From Madurella fahalii (Eukaryota > Ascomycota > Sordariomycetes > Sordariales), in contig CM056875.1 in NCBI GenBank assembly GCA_029876055.1, forward strand, positions 1-64,000: a DNA stretch of 64,000 nt, written 5' to 3'. Made by a program: the position numbers and the translations under genes. Shown here in pieces: positions 21,554 to 33,340 of the stretch. Each line of letters begins with the position of its first letter. Positions within the stretch are counted from its first letter, which is position 1. The notes beneath the pieces are model-generated. The model was not told the origin of the DNA and made no database searches. It saw only the letters and a program-made list of their open reading frames with translations.

Positions 21554-21813
21554 TGTCGGAAACACGGCACCTCTGAATCTTGGGAAATAACAGTTGAGAA
21601 TTTTATGTGTCTTGAGTTGATTGTGTTCATTGTCCCTCCTGTGCTGTCTTTGCTAGAGAGTTTGCTCCTTTTATAGACGAGATACGCGTACAGGATGACG
21701 TTCGTACCGTGGCGCAGTTAGCTGCCAGTCTTCCTTAGCTCAATAAAGTACATGGGCTTGGCTCCACACTAGATCCTGTGATCCTAATCCTTTGGCACAT
21801 GATCCTTTCGACA
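21554..21813 (-). repeat. 3' LTR of element C
   Basis: 260 bp. On the plus strand it starts tgtcggaaac and ends ttcgaca; on the element strand it is preceded by a gaggggg polypurine tract. It differs from the other LTR at about five sites, all transitions (for example aataacag against aatgacag). Confidence 0.92.
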
Positions 21814-21889
21814 CACCCCCTCAGATTCAACCCGTCAAGAGCTTGAATCTGGACTTCTCTCCTGCAGACTAGGTATCTACGTCAGTCCT

Positions 21890-24800
21890 AGCTGCTTGAT
21901 GAATCTTTAGTGTAAAGGATAGTTAAGAGCTTTGGTTAACCCGTCTGCCATCATCTTAGCTGAGGGCGTATATTCCACCTTGATTTTCTTGCTTACCACT
22001 TCCTAGCGCAACCAGTGGTTGTAAATATCCACGTGCCGTAGTCGGGTCTGGAGGGTAGCCACTTCAGCCGTAACAAGTCGTATAGTTTACTGATTGTCAC
22101 ATTGAATCTTGATATGGTGGTCGCCCAGTTTGACTGATAGGTCGGCCAGTAGTCGGCTTATAAAGAGAGACTCTTTGGCGGCTTGTGCCAAGGCTAGTAA
22201 TTTAGCCTCTGTAGTAGATGTAGTAATGGTTTCTTGCTTGTTAGCTCTCCAACCCACAAGCCCACTAAACAACTTCATGGTGTACGCCTGAGAGCTCTTT
22301 CGATCAAGGCTGTTATCAGCGAAGGAGGTGTCGCTAGCGACAACGTAGTCGTTGCCACCCCCTAATTGCAGGGCCATTTTGCGTGTGTGATATAGTTAGT
22401 GGAGGACTTGGTCTGCAGCTTTGTAGTGCTGGGGTCCAGGGTTGGTATTGAATCTAACTAGCCGTGATACTGCAAAAGCTATGTCGGGCCTCGTGATTAC
22501 AGCGGCGTATAGGATAGATCCAGTCTTCCGCTAATAACTAGTAATTAACGAGTACTCTGCTTTACCATCGTACGGCAACAATTTGGCTGTAGCCATTGGG
22601 ATCTTGGCCGTTGGGCTCGTCGTAGCCAGGTTAATAATCTTGTCAAGGTAAGCCGTTTGCGATAGCCAGATCAATCCTTTAGATCAGTCTCTTATAACTT
22701 CGATACCTAGGAACCACCGTAAATCATCCCTACCGGTAAGCTGGTATTTCTGCTGCAGTAGGTTGATCAGGGTCTGGGCGTCGGCTGCTTTTTCCTTCTT
22801 GTAACCCAGGACAATATCGTCGATGTAGAAGAAAATCAGGATTCCGTCCTTGATTAGGATACAGGGCTCGTATAGAACGGCCTGGAACCCTAGGGTCGAG
22901 AGAGTCGTCTTGAATTCCTTTTGCCAAAGCAGTGCTGACTCGCGGAGACCGTACAGGGCTTTCTTTAGCCGTAGGACTTTGCTAGGACTTTTATAGCCGG
23001 GAGGCATCTGTATGTAGATGACATCTTCTAGAGTAGCGTTGATAAAGGCGTTGACTGCGTCGAACTATATTAATTCGAGGTCGAATCTAGCCGCAATAGC
23101 CATAACGATGCGAATGATCTAGCAGCGAGGGTAGCCACGTAGGTCTCCTGTACCGATAGTCTTTGTTGGTCACCCCTAACAACCAGCCTTACTTTGCATT
23201 TCTTGAAGGTTCCGTCTTGGTTGAATTTATAGGTATATACCCACATACAACCCAATACATATTTGTCTTCCTTCTGCGGCTCTTGCCGGTCGACTTTAGT
23301 CCAACAATCCATTTCGGCATTCACTTGCAGGTGATCCTTTTCGGCTTGGATAAATTGGTCCTTGAATAGGTGGTCTTTGAGCTGGTAGTGCCATCTCGGC
23401 AGTGGAGGTAGATCTTGGCTGTAGAGGGTCTGTAGGCCGTAAGGCCGTCTGGCAAGCCGTTGTACCATTGCCTTCGTAAGTACCTGACCTTCGCATATGC
23501 CAACTGGTTGCTGTAACCGTCCTGCCATAAAGGCAGCCATCTAGGGTTTGAAGGTTGAATCTAGTACGGCTTGACGATCGGCTTGTTGGATCGAAGCTGC
23601 AAGTAATGCAGCCGGCGGCGATAAAGGAGGTGTAGGATACAGCTCAAATCTTGAGGACGTATATAGAAATTCAACCTCTTCTTCGGCCTCTTCTTCAGCC
23701 GCTTCTTCAGCTACTTCTTCAGCCGCTTCTTCTTCGTAGTCCTCATCGGCATCTAGTGTTGGCCGTTCAACAACTTCTTCTTCTAGTACCGTGGATCTTG
23801 GTATCTCTGGTTCCAGTAGTTGTATCGTTGTAAGAAGGTAGCTCAATTCGTCGAGTTGGAGATACAGGCAGTTGTCCTTTAGAGTTTGGATATCCCCGTT
23901 AAAGATCTCCTCTTCGTTGAATATCACATCCCTTATGCTGATCACCTTATTGGTTACCGGGTTCCAGATCCTATAGATATTTGAAGAGCTATATCTGATA
24001 AGGTAACCGATCCAGGCTCTTGGTTCCAGCTTTGGATTCCATTGCCGAAGATTTTTCGGCTTATTGAATACCCCTTTTTAAGCGCTTGTTATTAAGGCAA
24101 AGGCTTTACAGCCGTAAGCTCGGAGATGGGCCTGGTCTAGCTTCCTGTCTTCTACCACTATACCATCTCTGTAGGCAAGGTAGGTATGGAATCGATCGTA
24201 CAGGGTCTTCCAGTTATACCCGTATTTAGGAGTTCGGTTATATAGATAGACTGCAGCTCTGGCAATCTCTGGCCAAAGTATTGCTGGAAATTTGGTACCG
24301 GCTCGCATTACCCTGATCTTTTCTGTGATCACACCCCCTGAGCATTCGGCGCCCCCATTTTGCGCTAGCGTATTGGGTGCCGAAGGCTCGACCTTAATAA
24401 AGCGTCGTATGAAGACAGCCTTGATAACCGGCTAATGGAATTCATTGTCGTATTCCACTACCTTGGGCTGCAGTTGGTATTGTTGCTCTAGGGTACCAAA
24501 GAAATGATCGAGTGCTGAAATAATGGACTCGGCCTCCCTGTCTTGAAGGTAGTAGTCCCAGGCTAACCCGGACTATCTATCGACTATCAACAACAGATAT
24601 CGGTAGCCGTTATACCCTTCCTTGAAGTCGAAGAGGTCTATAGCAAATCGTATCCCTGGGCCTTCGTTGTGGTCTCGGGGTTGCCGGCGAATTTGAAGCT
24701 TGGTCTTGGAGACTCCACACGCCTCACATTCGACTGTAGTGGGCACTTTGATTCGTACGCCTTGTGTGTGCTGGACTAAGTGCTCCAACGCCTGTAGGCC

Positions 24801-25400
24801 AGGATGGCCAAGCCGTAAATGCCACAAGTCAGCAGTCGCTTTGCTGGCCCGTCTTTTAGTATAGGTATTGAACCTGTTATGGCGTGCGACGAAGGCTGCA
24901 TTGGAATAGGAGCGAGGTAGGTCTTCTAGAACAAATTGGTCGTATCGATCTACTAGGTAGCCAAGGACGAAGCCGTTGGATCTCCGTAGGCAGTTGTTAC
25001 CAGGACTTGTATCCCACCAGATCCCTTGCTTTCACAGTTGCCGTAAAGACACTAGGTTGCAGACAAATCCAGGGCAGTAGGCCACATCTCGAAGCCGTAG
25101 GATGTAGATAGTTCTTGATCGGCGTTGCCGTATCTGTTGCCATCGAGGTCGTGACGGCTGGTGCCCCTGAATCTGGATATCCACATCTCCGTACCCTTGG
25201 ATAGATACTAGGCTGTCGCCGGCCTATACGTAGTCGCCAGGCTCGGCCTTCTTATAATTATTGAACCTGTGTCTTTGGTTAAAGATGTAAATAGTAGTTC
25301 CAGAGTCTAGGATAGCTGAATTTTTTAACGGATACTCAGCTGTTAAGAAGGCTGTCTTTGTAATCAGAAAACTGCTAGGGCAGTGGCCGATTTTCCGGCC
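21890..25400 (-). pseudogene. Copia-type pol of element C (broken)
   Basis: Reading down the minus strand: a protease-like segment (ILDSGTT near 25310), a GAG-pre-integrase block (HLRLGHPG with CEACGVSK, about 24827–24700), an integrase core (FAIDLFDF, VEYDNEFH, NGGAECSGG), a highly acidic linker near 23700, reverse transcriptase (FYIDDIVLG near 22830, KKALYGLR near 22960) and RNase H (ASDTSFAD, TSTTEAKLLALAQ near 22190). The frame is open apart from TAGs up to about 23115, where one base is missing, and RT and RNase H continue in another frame. TAGs replace expected Trp or Gln codons. Confidence 0.9.
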
Positions 25401-25403
25401 TAG

Positions 25404-26678
25404 TCAACTCTGTGACTCTATCTGATGTCTCAGCTTCTCGACTTCTTTTTGCAACGTTGGATCCTTCAAGGTTTCGTTGACCCTGATCCCAACGTGGTCT
25501 CTTTCAGTAAAACCTTCGGGTGCTAATTCCGGAAAGGCATAGTAGCATCTCTGCAAATGGTGGAACTGGCCATAACAGGGACATGTGGTTGTGGCTGTGC
25601 CTAAGGCCTTCCTTGGCCCTATTTTAGGTCTTTTGCCCTCTGGGGTCTCGGCTTTGCCCGGAGCTTTACTCCGCTTTTTAGGCTTGCTACCGCCAGAGCC
25701 ACCCTGTTGCGTTCGTTGACCATTGTTTTGTTCCCCCCCATCACTACTAGGGCCGACTTCGCTATCAGAAACGTCCTCCTGATGGGCCTTTTTACCACCT
25801 TTTGTGGCAGCGAAGGAAGGGCCAAACGCGCCTTTTGCTATCCGGTGGCTACCCGGTCTGCAGGCTCTCGTTGACTGCTTTACCTCCTCCCGAAAGTCGT
25901 TAGCCACCTCTCGGTAGGTCAAGGTTAACTGCGATGCCTTTGCTCCTTTCACTAGCTTATAGGCCGTAACCCAGTGACTCATGATCAGCTTTACCGCATC
26001 AGTGAAATCCTGGAACCAGGCGCTTGTCGATAGAGCCTCAGGAACTTTCTTCCTTTAGGCGTTAGAGAGCGCTTGCTCCCAATTTTCGGACCATCTGATT
26101 AGATCCTTAGGGACTCGTACGAGGGGTTTGACGGCTTGTCGATAGACCTCCCGAGCGTCTGAGAGTGCTTTGTCGTTGCTGATACTGGCTTGGGTTTGAA
26201 GAGCTGAATACCACTCCGAGATTGTCTCGGTCGGGTTGCAGGAAGTAAGCTGATAATGTGGACTGACTGTCTTCAGAATCTACTGCTTCAGCCGTTCGAT
26301 CTTATCGGTTTGTTGTTCGTATTTCTTGAGCTCGGCTTGGTAAATAGACCATTCGAGTTGGAAGGTACGAAAACCGTCTGCCGTAAGATCGCCGATTCTA
26401 ATTGCTGACGTGGTTGAACCCGTAGCCGGGGTTGCCGTTTGGTCGTCTTCAACTACAGATTCGGTACGGCCTCTAGCCGTAGTAGTTGACTGAGTAAGGC
26501 TCTTATGTTTATGACGTGCTGGGTCCGGAGCCGTAGGCTCGTTGAGAAATGGGGTCAGGCCTTGAATCTGGGCCCACGTATTCCCGGCAACGGCCTGGGC
26601 TTGGAACTGCAGGTTCCAGGATTCCCAGTCGTCAGAGCTGGTCAGGAAAATAGTCTTTTCGTTGTTGACGGCTGTCAT
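25404..26678 (-). pseudogene. Copia-type gag of element C (broken)
   Basis: Starts at ATG 26678 (MTAVNNEKTIFLTSSDDWESW, a typical copia Gag opening) and is interrupted by TAG at 26279 and again near 26055. The C-terminal part has a basic, Gly/Lys-rich stretch and a knuckle-like CPCYGQFHHLQRCYYAFP near 25560. It shares frame with the first two-thirds of pol. Confidence 0.85.
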
Positions 26679-26761
26679 CTCGAATCGGATTCAGGGATGC
26701 TTTTGATTGTGCTTCCTTTATTGGCTTGCTAATCGGAGGTTGAGCGAATGAGACTCTTAAT

Positions 26762-27021
26762 TGTCGGAAACACGGCACCTCTGAATCTTGGGAAATGACA
26801 GTTGAGAATTTTATGTGTCTTGAGTTGATTGTGTTCATTGTCCCTCCTGTGCTGTCTTTGCTGGAGAGTTTGCTCCTTTTATAGACGAGATACGCGTACA
26901 GGATGACGTTCGTACCGTGGCGCAGTTAGCTACCAGTCTTCCTTAGCTCAATAAAGTACATGGGCTTGGCTCCACACTAGATCCTGTGATCCTGATCCTT
27001 TGGCACATGATCCTTTTGACA
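26762..27021 (-). repeat. 5' LTR of element C
   Basis: 260 bp. The TATA box on the element strand (TATAAAAGG) lies at about 26881–26873. The bases after it on the minus strand (attaagagtctc) do not resemble a tRNA-complementary site starting TGG, and I see no matching sequence within the LTR. Confidence 0.92.
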
Positions 27022-27305
27022 GCTACTAGCGCTTAGGCGGCGACGTACCCGGCTACACTGCAGGGGAGCGGCTAGCGAGCAGATCGTCCGCAGGCAGGCG
27101 TCTTTGGGTTATACTAAGGGGATTAAGGACTTGAGCATCGGGAATCTCAGGGATATCAGGGAGTTAAGCGCTACTGGAAGGCTGGCTATTTGACGTAAAC
27201 GAGCTTTCTGTTTCACTTGCAAGTTAATTGAGAGTAGTATATTAACACCTTAATGCTATACTCGTCCCGGATAGTCTAGTCACCCGGAAGGCAAAGAGTT
27301 CAACG
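27022..27305 (-). mobile_element. Element A-prime, part 3: gag start and leader
   Basis: Reverse complement of the first ~240 bp of gag plus the leader of element A. The gag ATG is ATA here. The primer site reads caacg at 27301–27305 next to the mutated LTR. Confidence 0.88.
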
Positions 27306-27730
27306 TATAAGGATCAAGGATCCAAGGGTAGTAAGACCAGAGTGTCTGGGTACAAGCAGTGCACGCATAACGTAAGAGCAGAATACTCGTTAAGGGTCGA
27401 GTAGTGGTCTCATTGAACTCTGTCTCCCTCCTAAGCTCTGTCTCCCACCCTCCTTCTTATGCCCGTAACAGTATCGCTAGAGCTTACTTCCCCGCTCTAC
27501 TGCTTTGTCGTCCTCCTTGCTAGTACGCTCCTTCGACACTCATCTGATGCGCTATTTATACTATTCCAGCTTAGTGCCGTTGTTACTTCTAAGGCTCGCT
27601 TATGCTGCGGCTCCGAGGCTTCCGGACCGCGCCTCACGCTGGCCCCGCTCAGCTGGTCCTCACACTTACGCTGCGGCTCCGAGGCTTCCGGACCGCGCCT
27701 CACGCTGGCCCCACTCAGCCGGTCCTCACA
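27306..27730 (-). repeat. 5' LTR of A-prime with an internal 66-bp duplication
   Basis: Matches the LTR of element A in reverse; the expected tgtgaggatc has become tataaggatc by transition. The U3 end is tandemly duplicated: 27599–27664 and 27665–27730 are 66-bp copies differing at three transition sites. The outer unit carries a second cctcaca terminus. Confidence 0.88.
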
Positions 27731-28635
27731 AGCCAGAGTTAGACTAGTTCGAAGCGAACTAGAGTATCCTATAGTCCCCTGTCGAATTCCCAGCTGTATA
27801 AGAAACACGGCCCGGCTAAGAGGCCGATACACTAGAATGCATCTCGATAAGTAACGGGGTTCTCTATATAGGCTTCGGGGTCTATAAGATCTGCTATAAT
27901 GCCGCCGGTATCAGCCAAAGATTACTGGATATAGAGTGACATACATTAGAAGTAGTACCATTTAAACGAGGATAGAAGTTATATTTAGGAAGATAGAGAC
28001 TAGTGCTAGCGTTATAGAATCGTTATTGGTTGGGTAAAGAGGCTTCTTACTGTATCTACAGACTTAGATAGGCGTTTGGATGTCCTTTAACTGTTGTTTG
28101 CCTTCTTAGATGGTATCTCTATAATGTCTGCAGCCCCGATAACTTTTCGGCTCTAATAGTGGGACAGTAAAGTTTTTATTTGTAATTTTACTAGAACTCG
28201 TAGGCTCCGGCACCTTATAACTTTTTGATTAGCTATCTGATGTATTTACTCGTATTCTAGTCTATATGATATACTCTGGTTGGTAAGGAATGAAGACATT
28301 GCTATACTATTTGTCTACGTCAGCCAGCTTTGTTTCTGCTTAGCTTGATCAGTTGCGCTCACCCTATTTATACACATCACCCATATAGACTTGTTAGGGT
28401 AGATTGTTCTATGCTCACTATAGTAAAGCTTCTGTCAAAAAGTTCGGTCACACTCCAAGAATTACATCTAAACTCACCACTTTCATATCGAAATAAAATA
28501 TATTACTACCCTCTAAAAAATCCGAGAAAATCATAATCAGATAGCCTTTACTAGAATAATTATCCGATCAGGTAATATTTTATTTTTCTCTACTAGGTTG
28601 GAGATAGTACTGGGTTGAATGTTGATGTAAAGCTA
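27731..28635 (+). other. RIP-damaged, AT-rich DNA without a recognisable gene
   Basis: TA-rich sequence with frequent TAG in all frames. I recognise no protein family and see no LTR or inverted repeat ends. Probably old repeat DNA. Confidence 0.5.
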
Positions 28636-28734
28636 ACGTAATCCATAAGCGAGCTGTACACTCAAGCGAGTCGTACAGTCCCCACCACAACGCATCCTCC
28701 TTGCACCCAATATCAATTTTTTCTACAACCTAAT

Positions 28735-29877
28735 ATTGCTTCTACTTCAAAGGAAGCAAGGCTAATCTTAGCCCTCGAAGCTATGCAAAACAACAAAAAG
28801 TTAAGTCTTCGAGTTGCAGCTGGGTTCTACAACGTACTGCCTATGACTTTCTCCAACTGACGCGTTGGCCGGTCTGTACGACGCGATATTACACCTAACT
28901 CGTATAGGCTTGCAGATTCTGAAGAGCAGGCTGTTGTTCAATAGATTGTTGAGTTAGTTGTACGTATATTTCTACCCAGACTGTATAGTGTGGAATATAT
29001 GGCCAACCAACTGCTACGTATATGCAACGTATGCTCTGTCAGTAAAAACTAGGTCTCCAACTTCGTCAAACGCTAGCCAGAGCTCTATATATGTTAGACG
29101 TATAGAGACGACTACCAGAGAGCTAAGTACAAAGATCCAAAGATTATTAGCGAGTAGTTTACACTTATATAGAACACCAAGGCCAAGTACGGTATTATGG
29201 ATGACGATATCTATAACTTCGACGAGACTGAGTTTATGAAGGAATTATTATCTAGACTTATATTGCCAACTATCAAAATAGCTCTCTAACCTCAATATTA
29301 AGTACTATAGATCAACTTACTAAGGGTACGATAGCTATAATGCATTAAGTAACTCTCCTTTGGTTAGAGGTCTCTTCGTTCCACAAGGCTAACGAGGTAC
29401 TAAACAAGTACCAGAGAGTTAAAAGAATATATGTGTAGCTTAGAGGATTATTTACAGTACAAGATGCACAGGATCTACTGGCCCAGAAGGCTGTGAGTAG
29501 GGAAGTAGTAGGAGATATATAGCCAGAAGGCAGTAGTACGGGAGGTAGTTGTACAAAGGCTCTATTATGTGGTGGGAGCCCAGATGGGCCAGACGGTCAG
29601 GATCCCAGGGATCATATGACCCCAGAATTCTGGAACCTTCCTGGGCACTGGCCCATTCTTGTCATATATTACTGGGCTCCCGCACTCTTAACAGTGCAAA
29701 AGAGATAACAACGAACTTGATCTTATTTTGATTTTCCCACGTATCAGGCTCGGTGCTGTGGTGTGTACAGCGAGCCTAGTCATAATACCTGTACTTGTCA
29801 GGAGGCTATTGAATCCTCTGATTTAGCTATTTCTGATGTAATTATATTTAATAGTATTATTGTGTTGTAATTGAGGA
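28735..29877 (+). pseudogene. Pogo/Fot1-like transposase with central deletion
   Basis: N-terminal helix-turn-helix blocks are readable (KEARLILALEAM, RRDITPNSYRLADSEEQA, MANQLLR) up to the NFDETEFM segment near 29219, where the first catalytic Asp lies. The sequence then jumps to the C-terminal tail (QLTKGTIAIMH, KANEVLNKYQRVKR, FTVQDAQDLLAQKA) and a final knuckle (SEPSHNTCTCQE) ending TAA at 29877. The catalytic centre after the first Asp is deleted, and many TAGs replace Trp or Gln. It cannot encode a working transposase. Confidence 0.75.
29574..29681 (+). repeat. Short inverted-repeat insertion in the pogo remnant
   Basis: A GC-richer 108-bp block with 10-bp inverted ends GGGAGCCCAG/CTGGGCTCCC inside the transposase tail, splitting the readable C-terminus from its knuckle. 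It may be a tiny MITE; no target duplication is clear. Confidence 0.4.
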
Positions 29878-29943
29878 TAGTTGTTATAGGGTGGTAGGAA
29901 CTGTACGACTCGTTTGAGTGCACGTCTCGTTTATAGATTACGT

Positions 29944-30249
29944 TATTTAATCTGAAATATCTAAATACGTCTGAGGGCGTTGAGTAACTAGTTAAAGAAA
30001 GTCACAAGATTTATTTAGCCCTATATTTTACCCTTGATTAGCTAGGGGATTCTCAATATACAACTCTTCACTTATAACGGTATCGTCTATGTATCTGTCA
30101 GAGTCACATCCTGTGGGACGATGGATTAATCTAGCTAATTGCTAGTATAAGGCACTAAATACAATGTATAGAAGATTGCAACTACAGGGAATACTCAGAA
30201 CGGGGAGGCGCGGGGGCCGAAGTGGGTAGAAGCGAAAGCATCCTTTCAA
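29944..30249 (+). other. AT-rich intergenic stretch
   Basis: Lies between the pogo element and the stop codon of the HET gene. No ORF or repeat is recognised; it probably contains the 3' flank of the HET gene. Confidence 0.5.
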
Positions 30250-32251
30250 TCACCGGATTATGATAGTCTCGATCTTATCTACCAACGACCGAACAAGTGG
30301 TCCGTATTCAAGAGGGGGCACAAATTCTGCCAACAATCCACTGGCAGGTTTGGCTTGCCTAGTGACCTCACGCCATTGGTATAGCATACCAACACGCTCG
30401 TATGACAACTGGTTGTGCTGGGGGCGTAGGACCACCGACAGTTGAACTAAGCTATGCTTGCGGTGGATTGTTGCCAGGACCATGCACAGAGCGCTGCCCC
30501 CGTCACCCGAGCCTTTCGTTTCAGCTCCTCGACCTAGTAGGTCAGCCGGATTGTCGGGACAAAAGCGGCTCTCTGGCGGTGCGCCGGCTGACTGGAATGT
30601 CATGTCGCCAATCTCGAAGCAGAAAACGGGCTGCCCATCCAGCCTCGACGCCGCTTTTATTTTGCCAGGCGCACAGGGGCCTTGTAAAGTTAGACAGGCT
30701 TCAGCCACGCGACCGGTTTCGTCGTCCGTCGCGGCCTTGCAGATCACATTGAGAATATTGAAATGGACTTGCAGCCTGGTGAGGTTGTAGAATGGATACT
30801 CGACAGGCGCATCGATAGAGGCCCACGACCATGTAGGAGCACGCCACTCGCTCGGCCTCACACTGGATGGGCGAATGGGCATCTGGAAAGCTTTGGTGAG
30901 CCACAGCAAGTCGTACTCAAGCGAGCTGCGCCAAAGCCCGGCGAGATACGTATCCTCGGACCGCAGGCGGGCGGTCCTCTTTGCAATGCCGGACAAGGCA
31001 GGGAGCTTGTCGTGCGCATAGGTGAGGCTAAGAGTCGAATATGATTGGACAGTCGCCCACCACTGTTTTTCCGCCTGCATCGAGCCAGGCGGGTCGGCGT
31101 TAGGCGGGCTAGGGTGCTGGGACTTCACAGATTCGTGCAGCTGGCCACATTCGCAACACGTTTTCTCCTGGCATTCCCAGATCATTTCCGGATACGCAAA
31201 ATGTACGACCCTCGGCGAGAGCAATCTCTCCTGGAACACCCATCCACGGGTCCAGAGCGGCCAATTCTGCACTAGCCTCTGCGTGGTGTCGGTCAACTTT
31301 GGGTGTGAAATGTCGTCTACCGCCACGATGACATAGGGCATCCCGGCTGCGCCATATCTCCGGCCCAAAATGTGTTCTTGTTGTAGGCGTCGCTGAGGAA
31401 AGAGCCCACCGGCCGGGTTCGCCGAAGAGGCCGCGGCAATCGTTACGTAGGCATTCTCGAAAATATCTGCCATGGCCTTTGACTCCCGCACCCAGTCATC
31501 CTCATCGTCCTGGATTATGCACAACGAATCAATCCAAACGAAACGTACCCCCAGGAGACGAGCAACGCAGATGGTGTCCTGATACGTCCTGGGTAGATGA
31601 CTCCACTCAAGTCCGACATAATGCCGGTCAATGTTTCGCGTCGTTGTGCATACCGCCGGCCCAGTTCCCCAGCAATGGCTGAGACAGAGGTAACGACGGT
31701 ATACTGTGATGTCGGACCGTTCAACGAGCCGGATGTCGGACTTGCTTTCCCCAATATCAATGACCCTCGTAGGGAGCCACTGCATTCTGTCCGAGTTGGA
31801 TATGCATTGATGGTCAATGGTACAGGTAGAGATCCACTGCCTGACAAGCTGGATACATTGCAAGCTGCCCGGCACGGAAAAGTCTCCCCCCTGCCCAAGA
31901 GCAGGCCATGGGGATGGCATGTCTGAGGGAAATTAGTCATCGCGACATGGCACATATAGAAAGGAGGAAGTTCGGGTACTGACATGAAACTCCCTGGAAG
32001 CGAATTGTCTTGGAGCCATTGTGGACAAGCACGTGGCGAAGCTTGACATCCGTAAATACCTTCACTTCGGCAGAATCATCCAGTCGGCCATGTCTAACGA
32101 TACCCTGAAACATGACAAAACAGAACTCGCAGGTCATAGCCGAGTTTCGGAGGGACGCTACTGTATGGACTGCGGCAGGGGTGTCGAAATTGTTGTTGCC
32201 AAGTGCGGCGAACAACCGGTCGCAACCTGTACATTGACACACCGAGGTCAA
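30250..32251 (-). CDS. HET-domain (heterokaryon incompatibility-type) protein
   Basis: Two exons, 32251–31984 and 31922–30250, join through a 61-bp GT–AG intron to 1,941 nt (646 aa). The N-terminus has closely spaced cysteines (CQCTGC, CEFC). The HET domain runs from about residue 169: LCLSHCWG, then VWIDSLCIIQDDEDDW … DIFENAYVTIAA, and GWVFQERLLSPR, the three conserved HET blocks. HET domains trigger regulated cell death when genetically different hyphae fuse, or act in related innate-immunity roles; the partner here is unknown. The gene appears intact and sits at the edge of the transposon nest. No NACHT or repeat domain is fused to it. Confidence 0.9.
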
Positions 32252-32782
32252 CGAACCGGTGTGCAGGCCACTTTCTCCCAGGGTCCGGATAACTTGGAGT
32301 TCGGCATCTTCAGCTTCGCTAAGACCAGCAACAATCGATTAGCCAACAGCTCTGGTCGGAACTTGCCATAACTCACATCCTGAATGGGGTTTGTTGATGG
32401 TCTGGCTCAAAACCATTTCCGTCGTCAGCAGCAAGGAGATAAGACCGCAAGCGATCCCGTTTGTGACGCCGACGATGGGATGGACGAGTTTCGGGCGGCT
32501 CCACCGACCGCTTGAACAGCCGCGAAGCCCAGTGCCTCATGTCCGCCATGTATGAAGTTTGGATACTCTTGCTCGTGGTGGTGTTTGGACAGGGCTAAGT
32601 TTGGGTTGCGGGTGTTCGTTATCCAGGTCCCAAAAATTTTAAATGACAAGGGGTGGAAAGCCACCCCCCCAACCCCCCCCCCAACCCCCCACCGCAATTT
32701 CGATGTACCGGCCAGGGCACCCACAAGTACTGACAGGGGAAGTTCCCTTGCAACGGGCGCTGAAGGGCCTGCTCCAGAGGCC

Positions 32783-32804
32783 GCGTTGTGATGCGTTACA
32801 ACGC
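32783..32804. repeat. Imperfect palindrome 1
   Basis: gcgttgtgatg/cgttacaacgc, close to the palindromes at 33055 and 33321 in sequence. Differences are transitions. Confidence 0.6.
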
Positions 32805-33054
32805 CAAGAGTACCTAAATTTTCAAGCCGAGGTACCAAAAAATTCCCGCTCCAAGATAAATGGGCTACGCCTTCCCTCTTTAGGCACCAAATTTTTGCAG
32901 TACTTCAGGTACAAAGGGCCGTCACAGCGTTCTTGCCAAGAGGCAATGTACCACGCTAATGCACTCGCTTCATTGCCTACAAAGGTAATAGTTGCCAATG
33001 AATCAGCACAAAAAACCACAAAATCTGTAACGGCCGATTTTGGCTGTTACAGAT

Positions 33055-33073
33055 GCTGTGACGCGTCACAACG
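33055..33073. repeat. Palindrome 2
   Basis: Contains the perfect 14-bp palindrome tgtgacgcgtcaca (33057–33070). A ctgtaac/gttacag hairpin (33025–33052) lies just upstream. Confidence 0.7.
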
Positions 33074-33320
33074 AAACAAAATTTTAAAAAAAAACTACCA
33101 CTACAATGTAGAAAAAAATAAAAGAAAAATCTAGAGTTGATAGTTACCTTATATAGATAATATTCTAGTATATACAAATCCTTTTTAAAAATATAAAAAA
33201 AAAAATTTTTAATAGCGTATATCTCAGAACTTAGTAAATATCATCACAGGCCCTAGTAGGTACATTGGCTGATCTTGTCAACCAGGGCGCTAAAAATCTG
33301 GGGTTCAGAGGTCACTTTTT

Positions 33321-33340
33321 CGCTGTGACGCGTCACAGCG
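33321..33340. repeat. Palindrome 3
   Basis: A perfect 20-bp palindrome, cgctgtgacg/cgtcacagcg, centred 266 bp after palindrome 2. Confidence 0.75.

Larger units (their letters stand above)
21554..27021 (-). mobile_element. Element C: Ty1/copia retrotransposon with target duplication
   Basis: 5,468 bp with 260-bp LTRs, inserted into the gag of A-prime with the perfect 5-bp duplication GCTAC (21549–21553 and 27022–27026). Gag and pol read on the minus strand. The order integrase before reverse transcriptase marks it as copia. It has several in-frame TAGs and one frameshift, so it is defective, but it is far less mutated than A-prime and must have arrived after A-prime was damaged. Confidence 0.93.
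28636..29943 (+). mobile_element. Fot1/pogo-type (Tc1-mariner) transposon, internally deleted and RIP-damaged
   Basis: 1,308 bp flanked by TA on both sides (28634–28635 and 29944–29945). Terminal inverted repeats of roughly 53 bp start acgtaatccataagcgag at the left and end tatagattacgt at the right, with transitions between them. The TA target and the pogo-type transposase remains identify the superfamily. Confidence 0.85.

Noticed and set aside
32643..33134. 163-aa plus-strand frame
   Set aside because: Low-complexity proline from the C-rich tract followed by AT-rich sequence; no ATG-supported or domain-like content.
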